Below, piece by piece: positions 7,563 to 16,985 of a DNA stretch of 64,000 nt. The notes beneath the pieces are model-generated. The model did no database searches, was not told where the DNA came from, and saw only the letters and a list, made by a program, of their open reading frames with translations. Positions within the stretch are counted from its first letter, which is position 1. Each line of letters opens with the position of its first letter. The translations under genes were made by a program, and so were the position numbers. The stretch lies in assembly GCF_900113865.1 (NCBI RefSeq), contig NZ_FOQY01000002.1, forward strand, positions 186,001-250,000, given 5' to 3'. The DNA is from Streptosporangium canum (lineage in GTDB: Bacteria > Actinomycetota > Actinomycetes > Streptosporangiales > Streptosporangiaceae).

Positions 7563-8060
7563 TCAGCGCTCAGGGTCGACCTCGCCGGCGACCGGCTGCG
7601 TGGGTGTGGCCGACGACCGGCCTCGCCCCAGTTCCGCGATGCGGGTCAGGGCGGGCAGCGCGCCGGCGATCGCCTGTCGCTGTCCGGCGGTCAGCTGGGC
7701 GACGAGCGGGGCCAGGTGGCGTGTGCGGTCGTCATGGCGTGAGCGGCCGATCCGCCTGCCGGCCTCGGTGATGTGGACGAGGACGGCGCGTCCGTCGCTC
7801 GGGTCGGGGCGGCGCTCCACCAGTCCGTCGCGCTCCAGCCGGGTGACCAGCTGAGTGATGCCGGGCTGGCTGACCTGCTCGGTCTTGGCCAGGTCGGTCA
7901 GCCGCACCGGGCCGTCGCCGTGCGCGAGGGTGTCCAGCACCGACAGCGTCGTGAACGACAGCTTCTCCAGCATCGGGAGCCGGATGTAGAAGCGGTTGAA
8001 GTTCTCGACCGCCGTGGCGAAGGCGTCCAGGTCCAGGTCGTCGTCCGAGGTGTCGTTCAC
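7563..8060 (-). CDS. MarR-family transcriptional regulator
   Basis: A 165-residue MarR protein. The winged helix includes VRLTDLAKTEQVSQPGITQL (helix-turn-helix), VTRLERDGLVERRPDPSDGR and AVLVHITEAGRR, the DxRxxxV-type wing of the family; flanking helices form the dimer. I favour the GTG at 8060: TATATT at 8067-8072 ends six bases before it, implying a leaderless mRNA. The alternative ATG at 8078 adds six residues and has no ribosome site. It is divergent from gap and may control itself; a 12-bp palindrome sits at 8079-8090. Confidence 0.88.
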   Translation of the reverse strand: MNDTSDDDLDLDAFATAVENFNRFYIRLPMLEKLSFTTLSVLDTLAHGDGPVRLTDLAKTEQVSQPGITQLVTRLERDGLVERRPDPSDGRAVLVHITEAGRRIGRSRHDDRTRHLAPLVAQLTAGQRQAIAGALPALTRIAELGRGRSSATPTQPVAGEVDPER

Positions 8061-8078
8061 CCCAAAAATATATCGCAT

Positions 8079-8090
8079 ACTTATTTAAGT
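8079..8090. promoter_or_regulatory. MarR operator candidate
   Basis: ACTTATTTAAGT has arms ACTTA/TAAGT and lies just upstream of the predicted -10 (8067-8072) of the marR gene, in the -35 region. It is an AT-rich island in GC-rich DNA. This location fits autorepression. Confidence 0.45.
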
Positions 8091-8099
8091 TGCTTATGA

Positions 8100-9176
<1,077 letters not shown>

Positions 9177-9245
9177 ACCGGCGGCTCGCCACCGGCGGAC
9201 ATGGCTCCACGCCGAAAGCGGCGGTCCGGCGCGGTCGGCCCCTGT

Positions 9246-10127
9246 TCAGGGGCGGGCTGCGGCGTACAGGATGTCGCGCATGCCGGGCAGCGACTCCCGG
9301 TCCTCTCGCCAGACGAGCCGCAGGCTGAGATCGGGGAGCGGGAGGTCGAGCCGGACCAGGGCGCCGGAGCGGAGGCTGTCGGCGACCGCGAACCGGGGGA
9401 GAAGCGAGATCCCGAGTCCGTGCTCGGCCCATGCGCGCATCACCGGGACGCCTCCGGCTTTGATCCGTTCGGGGCTGGGGCCGAGGATCTTGTTCCCGGC
9501 CATCCAGAACGAGCATTCGGGGACGTTGACCAGGAGCCGCTCGTGTCTGAGGTCATCGGGGGTCAGAGCGGTCCGGGCGGCGAGAGGGTGGGCCGGTGCG
9601 GACACCAGTACGAGGGGGACCGGGTCGAGATCGACGAAGGTGAGCGGTCCGGCGGGGGCGGGGAAGCCGAGTCCGCCGACGTCGTCGCCGGAGTCCAGCA
9701 GCAGGGCGGCTTCGAGCCGTCCCTCGATCACGTCGGCGAGGAGTCCGTCACGGGCGCGCTCGGAGTGGATCTCGACCTCGATGTCGGGCCGACGTTCGGC
9801 GAATCGGGCGAGGACATGGGGCACGTGCGAGCCGGCGAGGGTTTCCAGCGCGCCGAGCCGCAGCAGCCGCCGTTCGCCTCTGACGTCGCGGGTGGCCTGC
9901 TCGGCCTGGTCGAGCAGCGACCGCGCCCATCCCCGCAACCGCTGCCCGGCGGGGGTCGGCTCCATTCCCTTGGGGCCGCGCACGAACAGGGCCACGCCGA
10001 GCGCTCCTTCGAGCGTCCGGATCTGCTGGGAGACGGACGAGGGGGCGAGGTCGAGCGCGACGGCGGCGTCGGTCACGGTCCGGTGCCGGACGACGGCCTC
10101 GAAAGTCCTGAGCTGGCGGAGCTCCAC
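9246..10127 (-). CDS. LysR-family transcriptional regulator
   Basis: A 293-residue protein from GTG 10127. The N-terminal LysR HTH is VELRQLRTFEAVVRHRTVTD, AAVALDLAPSSVSQQIRTLE, followed by GVALFVRGPKGMEPTPAGQR; the effector-binding domain continues to the C-terminus. The frame is open a further 71 codons upstream, but the family starts at VELRQLRTF and the extension would run across the palindrome. It is divergent from an MFS exporter with a 19-bp perfect palindrome between them, so it is the likely regulator of that exporter. The effector is unknown. Confidence 0.9.
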   Translation of the reverse strand: MELRQLRTFEAVVRHRTVTDAAVALDLAPSSVSQQIRTLEGALGVALFVRGPKGMEPTPAGQRLRGWARSLLDQAEQATRDVRGERRLLRLGALETLAGSHVPHVLARFAERRPDIEVEIHSERARDGLLADVIEGRLEAALLLDSGDDVGGLGFPAPAGPLTFVDLDPVPLVLVSAPAHPLAARTALTPDDLRHERLLVNVPECSFWMAGNKILGPSPERIKAGGVPVMRAWAEHGLGISLLPRFAVADSLRSGALVRLDLPLPDLSLRLVWREDRESLPGMRDILYAAARP

Positions 10128-10148
10128 ACGCAGAGGAACGGCGCCGGG

Positions 10149-10167
10149 CGTTCGGAAATTCCGAACG
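10149..10167. promoter_or_regulatory. LysR operator between lysR and MFS gene
   Basis: CGTTCGGAAATTCCGAACG is a perfect 19-bp palindrome around a central A. It contains TCGGAAATTCCGA, which fits the T-N11-A LysR box. It lies 22 nt upstream of the lysR start and about 94 nt upstream of the MFS start. Confidence 0.65.
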
Positions 10168-10260
10168 AGCCGTGCGGCCGAGGCGGTGGAGCCGCAGGCC
10201 TGCCGGATCGCACAGTGGGTCGCGTCATCCTCACTTTTGTCTTCGGGAGCTGTCTCAGGC

Positions 10261-11634
10261 ATGACCCTTTTGAATTCACCCGCGCCGGTGCTGGCGGATC
10301 CCCGTCCGGGGCGGGGGCGTGCCCGCGCGCTGGCGGGCATTTCGCTGGGCTACTTCATGGTGCTGCTGGACATGACGGTGCTGTCGGTCGCCGAGCCCGA
10401 TCTGGCGTCCTCGCTCGGCGCCTCGATGGCCGGGCTGCAGTGGGCGACCACCGGCTACACCGTGGCGTTCGCCGCGCTGCTGCTGTCGGCGGGGGCGGCG
10501 GCGGACCGCTTCGGCGCCGAGCGGCTCTTCCGGGCCGGGATCGCGGTCTTCACGCTCGCGTCCGCGCTCAGCGCGCTCGCTCCGGGACTGTGGGCCCTGG
10601 TCCTCCTCCGGGCGATCTCGGGGGTCGCGGCGGCGGCGTGCGTGCCCGCCTCGATGGCGATGATCGCCCAGCTCTACCCGGAGCCCGCGGCGCGGGCGCG
10701 GGCGGTCTCGGTGTGGGCCGCGATCAGCGGTGCGGCCGTTGCGGCCGGTCCGATCGCGGGCGGCGCCCTGGTGGGCGCGGCCGGATGGCGGTCGGTCTTC
10801 CTGGTCAATGTGCCCATCGGCCTGGTGGTGCTGGCGCTGACGCTGGGCCGGGCGGTGGCCTGTCCGCGCGGTGACCGCCGGATCGACTGGCCCGCCCAGT
10901 TGGCAGCCGCCGCGGTGCTGGCCCTGTTCACGGACGCGCTGATCTCCGCCGGTTCACAGGCATGGGTCCACGCCGCGTGGTCGTCGGTGGGGCTCGGGGT
11001 GTCGGCGTCGGCGTTCTGGGGCCTGGAGCGCCGCAGCCAGGCGCCGGTACTGAACCGGGCCCTGCTGCGGTCAGGCCGGGTACGGGCCGGGCTGCTGGCC
11101 GCCGCGGGGGTGAACTTCGCACTGACCGGGAGCCTGTTCGTGCTGCCGTTGCTGTTGCAGCAGGAGCGGCACCTGGACCCGCTGCAGACCGGACTGGCAT
11201 TCTTGCCGCTGACCGTTCCCTTCGCCGCCAATCCGCCGTTCACGGGCAAGATCGTGGCGCGGGTGGGGCCTCGCCGTCCGATCCTGGCCGGTCTGGCGCT
11301 GCTGGCCGCCGGAGGCGCCGTGCTGGCCGGCGCGGTCTTCGCCGGCGGGAGCTACCCATGGCTCGCGGTGGGCCTCCTGATGACCGGCTTCGGCGTCTCC
11401 TACGCCCTGCCGGCCCTGGTCGCGGCCATGGTCAGCGCCGCCCCGGCAGGGACGGCCGGCGCGGTGGGCGGCCTGCTCAACGCGGTGCGCCAGGTCGGCG
11501 CCACCCTCGGCGTCGCCGTCATGGGTGCCGCCGTCGCCGCAGGTACCGGATGGGCTCTGCTGCTGTCGGCCGCGGTCTGCACCGTCGCCTGGTCCGTGTT
11601 CGCGCTCGCACGCGGTGCGGAGACGGCCGGATGA
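10261..11634 (+). CDS. MFS drug efflux transporter (DHA2 type)
   Basis: A 457-residue membrane protein of the 14-segment drug:H+ antiporter-2 type. The first helix carries GYFMVLLDMTVLSVAEPDLA, equivalent to motif D1 (LDxTxxNVAxP) with Ser in place of Asn. Motif A is GAAADRFGAERLF, and motif C-like SGAAVAAGPIAGGALVGAAG is present. Hydrophobic segments follow throughout. It should export a hydrophobic compound using the proton gradient. The ATG at 10261 follows GGGAG by about 11 nt. Regulated probably by the divergent LysR. Confidence 0.92.
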   Translation: MTLLNSPAPVLADPRPGRGRARALAGISLGYFMVLLDMTVLSVAEPDLASSLGASMAGLQWATTGYTVAFAALLLSAGAAADRFGAERLFRAGIAVFTLASALSALAPGLWALVLLRAISGVAAAACVPASMAMIAQLYPEPAARARAVSVWAAISGAAVAAGPIAGGALVGAAGWRSVFLVNVPIGLVVLALTLGRAVACPRGDRRIDWPAQLAAAAVLALFTDALISAGSQAWVHAAWSSVGLGVSASAFWGLERRSQAPVLNRALLRSGRVRAGLLAAAGVNFALTGSLFVLPLLLQQERHLDPLQTGLAFLPLTVPFAANPPFTGKIVARVGPRRPILAGLALLAAGGAVLAGAVFAGGSYPWLAVGLLMTGFGVSYALPALVAAMVSAAPAGTAGAVGGLLNAVRQVGATLGVAVMGAAVAAGTGWALLLSAAVCTVAWSVFALARGAETAG

Positions 11635-11826
11635 CGCCCGACCAGGGCCGAGTCATCGCACGGACACGAACTCAGTGGGGACTGTCCGCGTCGCGAAGGT
11701 CACCCGCCCCTTCAGGAAGGCGCGGACCATCTCCTCCGCCCGCTCCGCGCGGTAGGGGCGGGCAGCACCGGACGGTGGCGACAGCCTGTGCCGGTGCTCG
11801 GCTGGGCGTCGACCACCGCGGTCATG

Positions 11827-13029
11827 TCAACCATGTGTCCCGCCGTGCGTGTGCCGTGCGGCCTTCGAGCCCAGCCGACTGCGCAGCGACTCGAACTGCC
11901 CGGCCACCTGGCCGATCCGGTAGTACAGCCGCGGCGGGACGTGCGGGAGCAGGGGGGAGTGCCGCCGGCCGAGCAGCGTGAACATCTGCGCCGGTGGAAG
12001 GCTGATGTAGCGCGGGAGGTTCTCATACCACTGAGCGCTGTAGCGGGCCGCTCTCTGGGTGCCCACGATCGAGGATCTGCGTTCCCGCTCGTAGCGGGCG
12101 AGGGCGGGCTGGAGGTGGGTGTCCTCGTGTAGCGCGCTGGCCAGGAAGGCGGCGTCTCCCAGCGCGAGGTCGGTGCCCGCGCCGATGGAGTAGTGGGTGG
12201 TGTGCGCGGCGTCCCCGAGCAGGACGAGGTTGCCGCGGTACCACGTCCGGTTGGTCAGGGTGCGGAAGTTCAGCCAGTGCGCGCGGCCGTCGGCGTGCGC
12301 CCGGCCGATCAGCGGGTGTCCGTCCAGCATGTCGGCGAAGAGCTTCTCCAGCAGGGCCAGGCTGTCGGCCTCGTTCGCCTGGTGGAACCCGAGTCCCCTC
12401 CAGGTCTCGGGGGAGCACTCGATGACGCAGGTGCTGTGCTCCTTGCTGAATCCGTAGCCGTAACACCAGATCCAGCCGTGCGGGGTCTCCACGAAGGCGA
12501 AGGTGAAGGCGTCGAACACCTTGGTGGTGCCGAGCCAGATGTAGCTGTTTCGCCCGACCGTGACCTCGGTGCCGAAGTGGTCGGCGTGGCGTTCGCGCAG
12601 CACGCTGTTGACCCCGTCGCCGGCGACGACGAGGTCGGCGTCGGCCAGCTCGTCCTCGCCGGCGATCTCGCGCTCGAACTCGATGCGCACGCCGAGGGAG
12701 CCGGCCCGCTCGGCGAGGATGCCGAGCAGCCGGCGCCGGCCGATGCCGAAGCCCTCGTCTCCGTGCTCCTCCGTCACGGTCATGCGGTCGTGGACGTGCA
12801 CGACCCAGCTGTCCCAGCGGAACGAGTTCTCGTTGATGGCGCGTGCGGACTCGGGGTCGGCGTTGTGGAGATTGTTGAGCAGCTCGTCCACATAGGTCAC
12901 GCCCCAGCCGTAGGTCCACCCGGCTGGGTTCCGCTCGTAGACGGTGATGTCATGGGACGGGTCCACCCGCTTCATCAGGATCGAGAAGTACAGGCTGGCG
13001 GGTCCGCCACCGACGCAGGCGACCTTCAC
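11827..13029 (-). CDS. FAD-dependent aromatic monooxygenase
   Basis: A 400-residue flavoprotein. MKVACVGGGPASLYFSILMK is the FAD Rossmann motif with GGGPASL, followed by the substrate-entry signature GWGVTYVDELLNNL. VVAGDGVNSVLR is the DG motif, and GNLVLLGDAAHTTHYSIGAG the GD motif binding FAD ribityl. The start resembles the N-terminal monooxygenase domain of salicylyl-CoA 5-hydroxylase and anthraniloyl-CoA monooxygenase, and of VioD-type hydroxylases. It likely hydroxylates an aromatic CoA ester or indole-like substrate. GTG start with GGGAG 5 nt before. The upstream neighbour is an ArsR-regulated quinone oxidoreductase unit; a link is possible but unproven. Confidence 0.88.
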   Translation of the reverse strand: MKVACVGGGPASLYFSILMKRVDPSHDITVYERNPAGWTYGWGVTYVDELLNNLHNADPESARAINENSFRWDSWVVHVHDRMTVTEEHGDEGFGIGRRRLLGILAERAGSLGVRIEFEREIAGEDELADADLVVAGDGVNSVLRERHADHFGTEVTVGRNSYIWLGTTKVFDAFTFAFVETPHGWIWCYGYGFSKEHSTCVIECSPETWRGLGFHQANEADSLALLEKLFADMLDGHPLIGRAHADGRAHWLNFRTLTNRTWYRGNLVLLGDAAHTTHYSIGAGTDLALGDAAFLASALHEDTHLQPALARYERERRSSIVGTQRAARYSAQWYENLPRYISLPPAQMFTLLGRRHSPLLPHVPPRLYYRIGQVAGQFESLRSRLGSKAARHTHGGTHG

Positions 13030-13276
13030 ACGAACTCCCGTTATAGCGCAAGGTAATCAATTCGTAGCATAGAGTAGCAGATGAGGTGCGCGGTGAGGCG
13101 ACCCCATCCCGCTGAGCCGCCGGTCACGAGATGGTCAATTATCGGAACGCCTCCGACGTCGGGGGAGAGGTTGAACGGATGGGCGTGCCGTCCGGGCCGT
13201 GGCGCGGCGGCTCCGCCGGTCTGCGCGGCAGGTCCGTCGAGACCTCGGCTCGCCGTACGGCTCGCGGAAGCGGGGG

Positions 13277-13594
13277 TCAGCGCTCCTTGGCCTGGTGGGC
13301 GGTGAGGGCGTCGAGCAGGCCGGGGAACACCTCGTCCACCTCGGTGCGGCGCAGGGTGTTCATCCGTGAGGTCCCGACGTAGTGCTGCCGGATCAGGCCC
13401 GCCTCGCGCAGCACCTTGAAGTGGTGGGTGGCGGTGGACTTGCTGACCTGTATGTCGAAAGCGCCGCACTTGATGTCCTCGTCGGAGGCGTCGAGCTGCG
13501 TGACGATGCTCCGGCGCACCGGATCGACGAGGGCCTCCAGCATCCGCTGGAGGTCGAACTGTGACGCTTCCGGGTGTGGTGGTGTACGTCCCAT
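13277..13594 (-). CDS. ArsR-family repressor
   Basis: A 105-residue protein: LQRMLEALVDPVRRSIVTQL opens the fold, then VSKSTATHHFKVLREAGLIR is the DNA-reading helix and QHYVGTSRMNTLRRTEVDEV the wing. No cysteine metal box is present (one Cys, in IKCGAF). It is divergent from a quinone oxidoreductase and probably represses both genes through the AGTACGA/TCGTACT repeat at 13604-13640. Confidence 0.9.
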   Translation of the reverse strand: MGRTPPHPEASQFDLQRMLEALVDPVRRSIVTQLDASDEDIKCGAFDIQVSKSTATHHFKVLREAGLIRQHYVGTSRMNTLRRTEVDEVFPGLLDALTAHQAKER

Positions 13595-13603
13595 AGGTCC
13601 AAT

Positions 13604-13640
13604 AGTACGACACGCATCGAAGTTTGACGGTTATCGTACT
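13604..13640. promoter_or_regulatory. Inverted repeat between arsR and quinone oxidoreductase
   Basis: AGTACGA (13604-13610) and TCGTACT (13634-13640) are perfect inverted copies with 23 nt between. They may be two half-sites or two separate operators in the 92-nt divergent promoter. Arms are short, so confidence is moderate. Confidence 0.4.
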
Positions 13641-13686
13641 TATGCGCCATGGTGGATCACGTTCACAGCGAGCGAAGGACGGTGTC

Positions 13687-14688
13687 ATGGCAAGGACGGT
13701 GCGGTTCCACGAGGTCGGCGGGCCCGAGGTGATGCGACTGGATGACCTGGAGACGGGTGAGCCGGGACCTGGCGAGGTGCGGATCCGGGTGGAGGCGATC
13801 GGGATCAACAGGGCCGAGGCGTTGTTCCGGAGCGACCAGTACATCGAGCCGGTCAGGCGTCTGCCCGCCATGCTCGGCTCCGAGGCCGCCGGTGTGATCG
13901 AGGCGGTCGGCCCGGAGGTGACCGGATTCGAGGAGGGGCAGGCGATCAGTGTCCTGCCGGGCTTCTTCTCGCAGAACGACTACGGCGTCTACGCCGAGCG
14001 TGCGATCGTCCCCGCAGCCGCGCTCCTGTACCGGCCCGACGGGGTGGACGCGGTGTCCGGCGCCGCGGTGTGGATGCCCTACCTCACCGCATATGGCGCG
14101 TTGGTGGAGGTGGGCGGAATGCGAGCGGGCGATGTGGTGGCGCTGAACGCCGCCTCCAGCAGCGTCGGCCTGGCCGCGATCCACACCGCCAACCGGGTGG
14201 GGGCCACGCCGATCGCCATAACCCGCACCGGCGACAAGAAGGACCGGCTGTTCAAGGAGGGCGCGGCCGAAGTGATCGTCTCCGACGAGGAGGACGTGGC
14301 GGCCAGGCTGCTGGCCCTGACCGGCGGCAAGGGGGTCGAATATGTCTTCGACGCCGTCGCCGGGCCGGGCGTGACCGACCTGGCGCGGGCGGTGGCGCCG
14401 GACGGCACGCTCTTCCTGTACGGAGGGCTGAGCGGGCAGCCGACGCCGTATCCGGGATTCGCCCTGGGCATGCCCGCCCTCAACATGCGCACCTACACGG
14501 TGCTGGAGATCACGAAGGACCCCCGGCGGCTACGCCGGGCCGAGGCGTTCGTCGCCTCGGGCCTGCGTGCCGGGGTCTTCCGTCCGGTGGTGGATCGCCT
14601 GTTCCCGCTGGAGGAGATCGTGCAGGCACACCAGCACATGGAGTCCAACGCCCAGTTCGGCAAGATCGTGGTCACCGTGGCCCACTGA
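13687..14688 (+). CDS. Zinc-independent NADPH:quinone oxidoreductase (MDR family)
   Basis: A 333-residue medium-chain dehydrogenase. MARTVRFHEVGGPEVMRLDD is the typical quinone-oxidoreductase start. GSEAAGVIEAVGPEVTGFEE lies in the GroES-like domain. The nucleotide fold contains LNAASSSVGLAAIHTANRVG, where AASSSVG replaces the more common GAAGGVG. Structural-zinc cysteines are absent. It should reduce quinones or alkenals with NADPH. GAAGGA precedes the ATG. Its control by the divergent ArsR suggests a response to an electrophile (inference). Confidence 0.92.
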   Translation: MARTVRFHEVGGPEVMRLDDLETGEPGPGEVRIRVEAIGINRAEALFRSDQYIEPVRRLPAMLGSEAAGVIEAVGPEVTGFEEGQAISVLPGFFSQNDYGVYAERAIVPAAALLYRPDGVDAVSGAAVWMPYLTAYGALVEVGGMRAGDVVALNAASSSVGLAAIHTANRVGATPIAITRTGDKKDRLFKEGAAEVIVSDEEDVAARLLALTGGKGVEYVFDAVAGPGVTDLARAVAPDGTLFLYGGLSGQPTPYPGFALGMPALNMRTYTVLEITKDPRRLRRAEAFVASGLRAGVFRPVVDRLFPLEEIVQAHQHMESNAQFGKIVVTVAH

Positions 14689-14796
14689 GCCCAACCGCGA
14701 GGCGTAGGGCGGTGCGGGAGACGGGCGACGAGCACGCGTCGACATCCGCTCTCGGCGCGGATGATCAGGCCGGCGGCGTGCGCGTATGGTGGCGAC

Positions 14797-15348
14797 TCAG
14801 CCGGCCTCGGGGTCGGCGGACGGCTCCTCTGTCGGGAACAGGATCGGGCTGAGCAGATATCGCGCGCGGCCGGGTGCGGGCTGGTTGGCCAGCCGGGGTG
14901 CGATCGCGCTGCGCAGTTCGCCGATCATCGCAAGGAGTTCGTCTCGGCTGAGCCAGACGGCATGCTGCCGGTAGCCCACGAGGTCTGCCGCCGGGTCGGC
15001 GCGGTCGCGGTCGAGGTAGGCGTTGAACTCGGCGAGCAGGGTGGCCGTCGCGGTGGCGAATGTGCGCCGGTGGTCGTCGAGCGACAGCGACTCGAACGTG
15101 TCGGCGTCGATCGCCGCCCGGTCCTGACGCAGCCGGTATCGGCGCTCCACCGCGCCGCGCACTCGCTGCTCGTCGGCCACCTCCAGGATTCCCCCGGCGG
15201 TGAGCAGGTCGACGTGCCGGTAGACGGTGGCCTTCGAGACATCCGGGATGCGAGCGCACAGCTGGGACGTCGTCAGCGTCCGTCCTCCACGCATCGCGTG
15301 CACAACGCGTAGTCGCACCGGGTGCCCCAGAAGCTCGAACGTGTTCAC
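14797..15348 (-). CDS. Winged-helix regulator (ArsR-like)
   Basis: A 183-residue protein with GTG start. MNTFELLGHPVRLRVVHAMR and TTSQLCARIPDVSKATVYRH form an ArsR-like winged helix with a TVYRHVDLL recognition helix, followed by a helical C-terminal half with YRLRQDRAAIDADTFESLSL. It matches the larger two-domain helix-turn-helix regulators of actinomycetes. It is divergent from an alpha/beta hydrolase; two inverted repeats lie in the 59-nt gap (15355-15369 and 15371-15399), likely its operators. Confidence 0.85.
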   Translation of the reverse strand: MNTFELLGHPVRLRVVHAMRGGRTLTTSQLCARIPDVSKATVYRHVDLLTAGGILEVADEQRVRGAVERRYRLRQDRAAIDADTFESLSLDDHRRTFATATATLLAEFNAYLDRDRADPAADLVGYRQHAVWLSRDELLAMIGELRSAIAPRLANQPAPGRARYLLSPILFPTEEPSADPEAG

Positions 15349-15370
15349 CTCTCTACGATCTCATATCGTG

Positions 15371-15399
15371 CTACCTTTCTCAAATATCGAGAAAGGTAG
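15371..15399. promoter_or_regulatory. Strong inverted repeat in a divergent promoter
   Basis: CTACCTTTCTC (15371-15381) and GAGAAAGGTAG (15389-15399) are perfect 11-nt inverted arms around 7 nt. A smaller one, ACGAT-5-ATCGT, precedes it at 15355-15369. It could be an operator for the HTH regulator; since it ends 8 nt before the hydrolase ATG it could also form a hairpin in that mRNA leader. Confidence 0.55.
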
Positions 15400-15407
15400 G
15401 GGTGGGG

Positions 15408-16685
15408 ATGACGATGGGAACCGACCCGGCAGCGACCGCCGTCGCGGTTGTCGAGATGGCGTGCAAGGGACGCTTCACCGAGATCGAACGGCTCTTCGCG
15501 CCGCCGCTGCGGGCGTTGGTCGACGCTGAGGCGCTGCGGGCCGCTTGGACGTCCGTGATCGGCAAGCGCGGACCGGTCGCCGCCATCGGGGAGCCGGTGA
15601 GCGAGCCGGCCCGGGCGGGATTGGTCGGTGTGAGTGTCCCGGTGGCCTGCGAGCGCGGGGAACTCGCCGTGGTGGTCGCGGTCGACCACGACGGCATGCT
15701 GAACGATCTGCGGCTTGCCGCGGCCACCGCGCCCTGGGCGCCGCCGCCGTACGCCGACCCGACGAGGTTCGACGAGCACGACGTCACGGTTGGCGACGGC
15801 CCTCTCGCCGTGACCGGCACGGTGAGCCTGCCGCGTGGGCCCGGCCCGCGGGCGGGCGTCGTGTTGCTCAGCGGGGGAGGGCCCTTCGACCGCGACGCCA
15901 CCAGCGGAGCCAACAAACCGCTCAAGGACCTGGCCTGGGGGTTGGCCGGCCGTGGTGTCGCGGTGGTGCGGTTCGACAAGGTGACCCACACCCACAGCGG
16001 CAGGGTGGCGGACACGGCCGGCTTCACGATGGCCGACGAGTACGTGCCGCACGCGGTCGCCGCCGTTCGCCTGCTCCAACGGCAGCCGGGCGTGGACCCC
16101 GCCCGCGTCTTCGTTCTGGGCCACAGCATGGGAGGCAAGGCAGCACCGCGGGTCGCGGCCGCCGAGGCGTCCGTCGCCGGTTTGGTGATCATGGCCGGCG
16201 ACACGCAGCCGATGCACCAGGCCGCCGTCCGCGTCGTCCGATACCTCGCCGCACTGGATCCCGGCCCGGCGATGGAGGCCGCCGTCGAGGCGTTCACGCG
16301 GCAGGCCGCGATGGTCGCCAGTCCCGGCCTGTCGCCGTCGACACCGGCCGAGGCGCTGCTGTTCGGCTGGTCGGCGGAGTACTGGCTGGATCTGCGCGGC
16401 TACGACCCGGTCGCGACCGCGGCGGCGCTGGACAAGCCGATGTTCATCCTCCAGGGCGGCCGCGACTACCAGGTGACCGTGGCGGACGATCTGTCAGGGT
16501 GGGAGGCGGGCCTCGCTCACCGGCCGGATGTCACGATCCGCGTCTACGACGCCGACGACCATCTGTTCTTTCCCGGCGCGGGCCCGTCCACGCCTGCGGA
16601 GTACGAGCCCCCGCAACACGTGGACCCGGCCGTCGTCGCCGACATCGTGGAGTGGCTGACGCCGGGCTCCCCGCCCGTGCGGTGA
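15408..16685 (+). CDS. Alpha/beta hydrolase with N-terminal DUF3887-like domain
   Basis: A 425-residue protein from ATG 15408 (a GTG two codons earlier is possible). Residues about 10-110 resemble the DUF3887 ligand domain: VVEMACKGRFTEIERLFAPP and LVGVSVPVACERGELAVVV. The rest is an alpha/beta hydrolase with oxyanion region VVLLSGGGPFDRD and nucleophile elbow LGHSMGGKAAPR (Ser of GHSMGG). The acid loop is FILQGGRDYQV and the His loop is DADDHLFFPG. It resembles secreted-type esterases, but no signal peptide is visible, so cytoplasmic. Substrate unknown; likely controlled by the divergent HTH protein. Confidence 0.88.
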   Translation: MTMGTDPAATAVAVVEMACKGRFTEIERLFAPPLRALVDAEALRAAWTSVIGKRGPVAAIGEPVSEPARAGLVGVSVPVACERGELAVVVAVDHDGMLNDLRLAAATAPWAPPPYADPTRFDEHDVTVGDGPLAVTGTVSLPRGPGPRAGVVLLSGGGPFDRDATSGANKPLKDLAWGLAGRGVAVVRFDKVTHTHSGRVADTAGFTMADEYVPHAVAAVRLLQRQPGVDPARVFVLGHSMGGKAAPRVAAAEASVAGLVIMAGDTQPMHQAAVRVVRYLAALDPGPAMEAAVEAFTRQAAMVASPGLSPSTPAEALLFGWSAEYWLDLRGYDPVATAAALDKPMFILQGGRDYQVTVADDLSGWEAGLAHRPDVTIRVYDADDHLFFPGAGPSTPAEYEPPQHVDPAVVADIVEWLTPGSPPVR

Positions 16686-16907
16686 GCGTCAGCCCCGCCG
16701 GCCGGGGTGCGCTGGGGTCCACCGACGCGACATCAAGACCGTCCGCACCCCGCAAGGAAGGCCGCCACGCGCCGGCCGCAGGCTCCGCGACTTCCGGCAC
16801 CCACAGCGGGTTCTCACTCGGCTGCTCGCCCGGGAACACCTCGGCCGCAATCACTGAGTCAAGGCCGCAGCCAGTGTCCTGCGCCTGAGACAGCGAGTTC
16901 ACGTTGT
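16686..16907. other. Gene-free stretch with possible recombinase relic
   Basis: No gene is recognised. On the plus strand around 16772-16850 a frame reads RRLRDFRHPQRVLTRLLARE, faintly like the LRH box of a tyrosine recombinase, but it is interrupted by a stop and the resemblance is weak. The stretch borders the IS630 relic, so it is probably part of the same scar. Confidence 0.3.
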
Positions 16908-16985
16908 TCGCTGAAGCCCGTCGGTCAGCGGGCTGAACCAGCGCTCGACCTGGTTGATCCAGGAGGGGCCGGTGGGGGTGGAGTG
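16908..16985 (-). mobile_element. IS630-family transposase relic (C-terminal fragment)
   Basis: Translated on the minus strand this 26-codon piece reads HSTPTGPSWINQVERWFSPL then TDGLQR. It matches the conserved C-terminal block of IS630/Tc1-type transposases (FTPxxxSWLNQVERWFxxLT), just before the last catalytic region. No start, DDE triad or terminal repeats remain. It abuts, in another frame, the luciferase-like fragment at 16985-17206, marking a deletion or insertion joint. Confidence 0.7.

Noticed and set aside
9238-9253. GCCCCTGTTCAGGGGC between gap and lysR as a bidirectional terminator
   Set aside because: Loop of 2 nt is too tight, there is no T-run, and it overlaps the lysR stop codon.
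11653-11760. Minus-strand frame ending YRAERAEEMVRAFLKGRVTF and on to a stop
   Set aside because: Looks protein-like and could be another gene remnant, but I cannot name a family and the piece is only about 35 codons.
16772-16850. Plus-strand segment reminiscent of a tyrosine recombinase LRH box
   Set aside because: Only a few residues agree, a stop interrupts it, and no catalytic Arg-His-Arg-Tyr set can be assembled.
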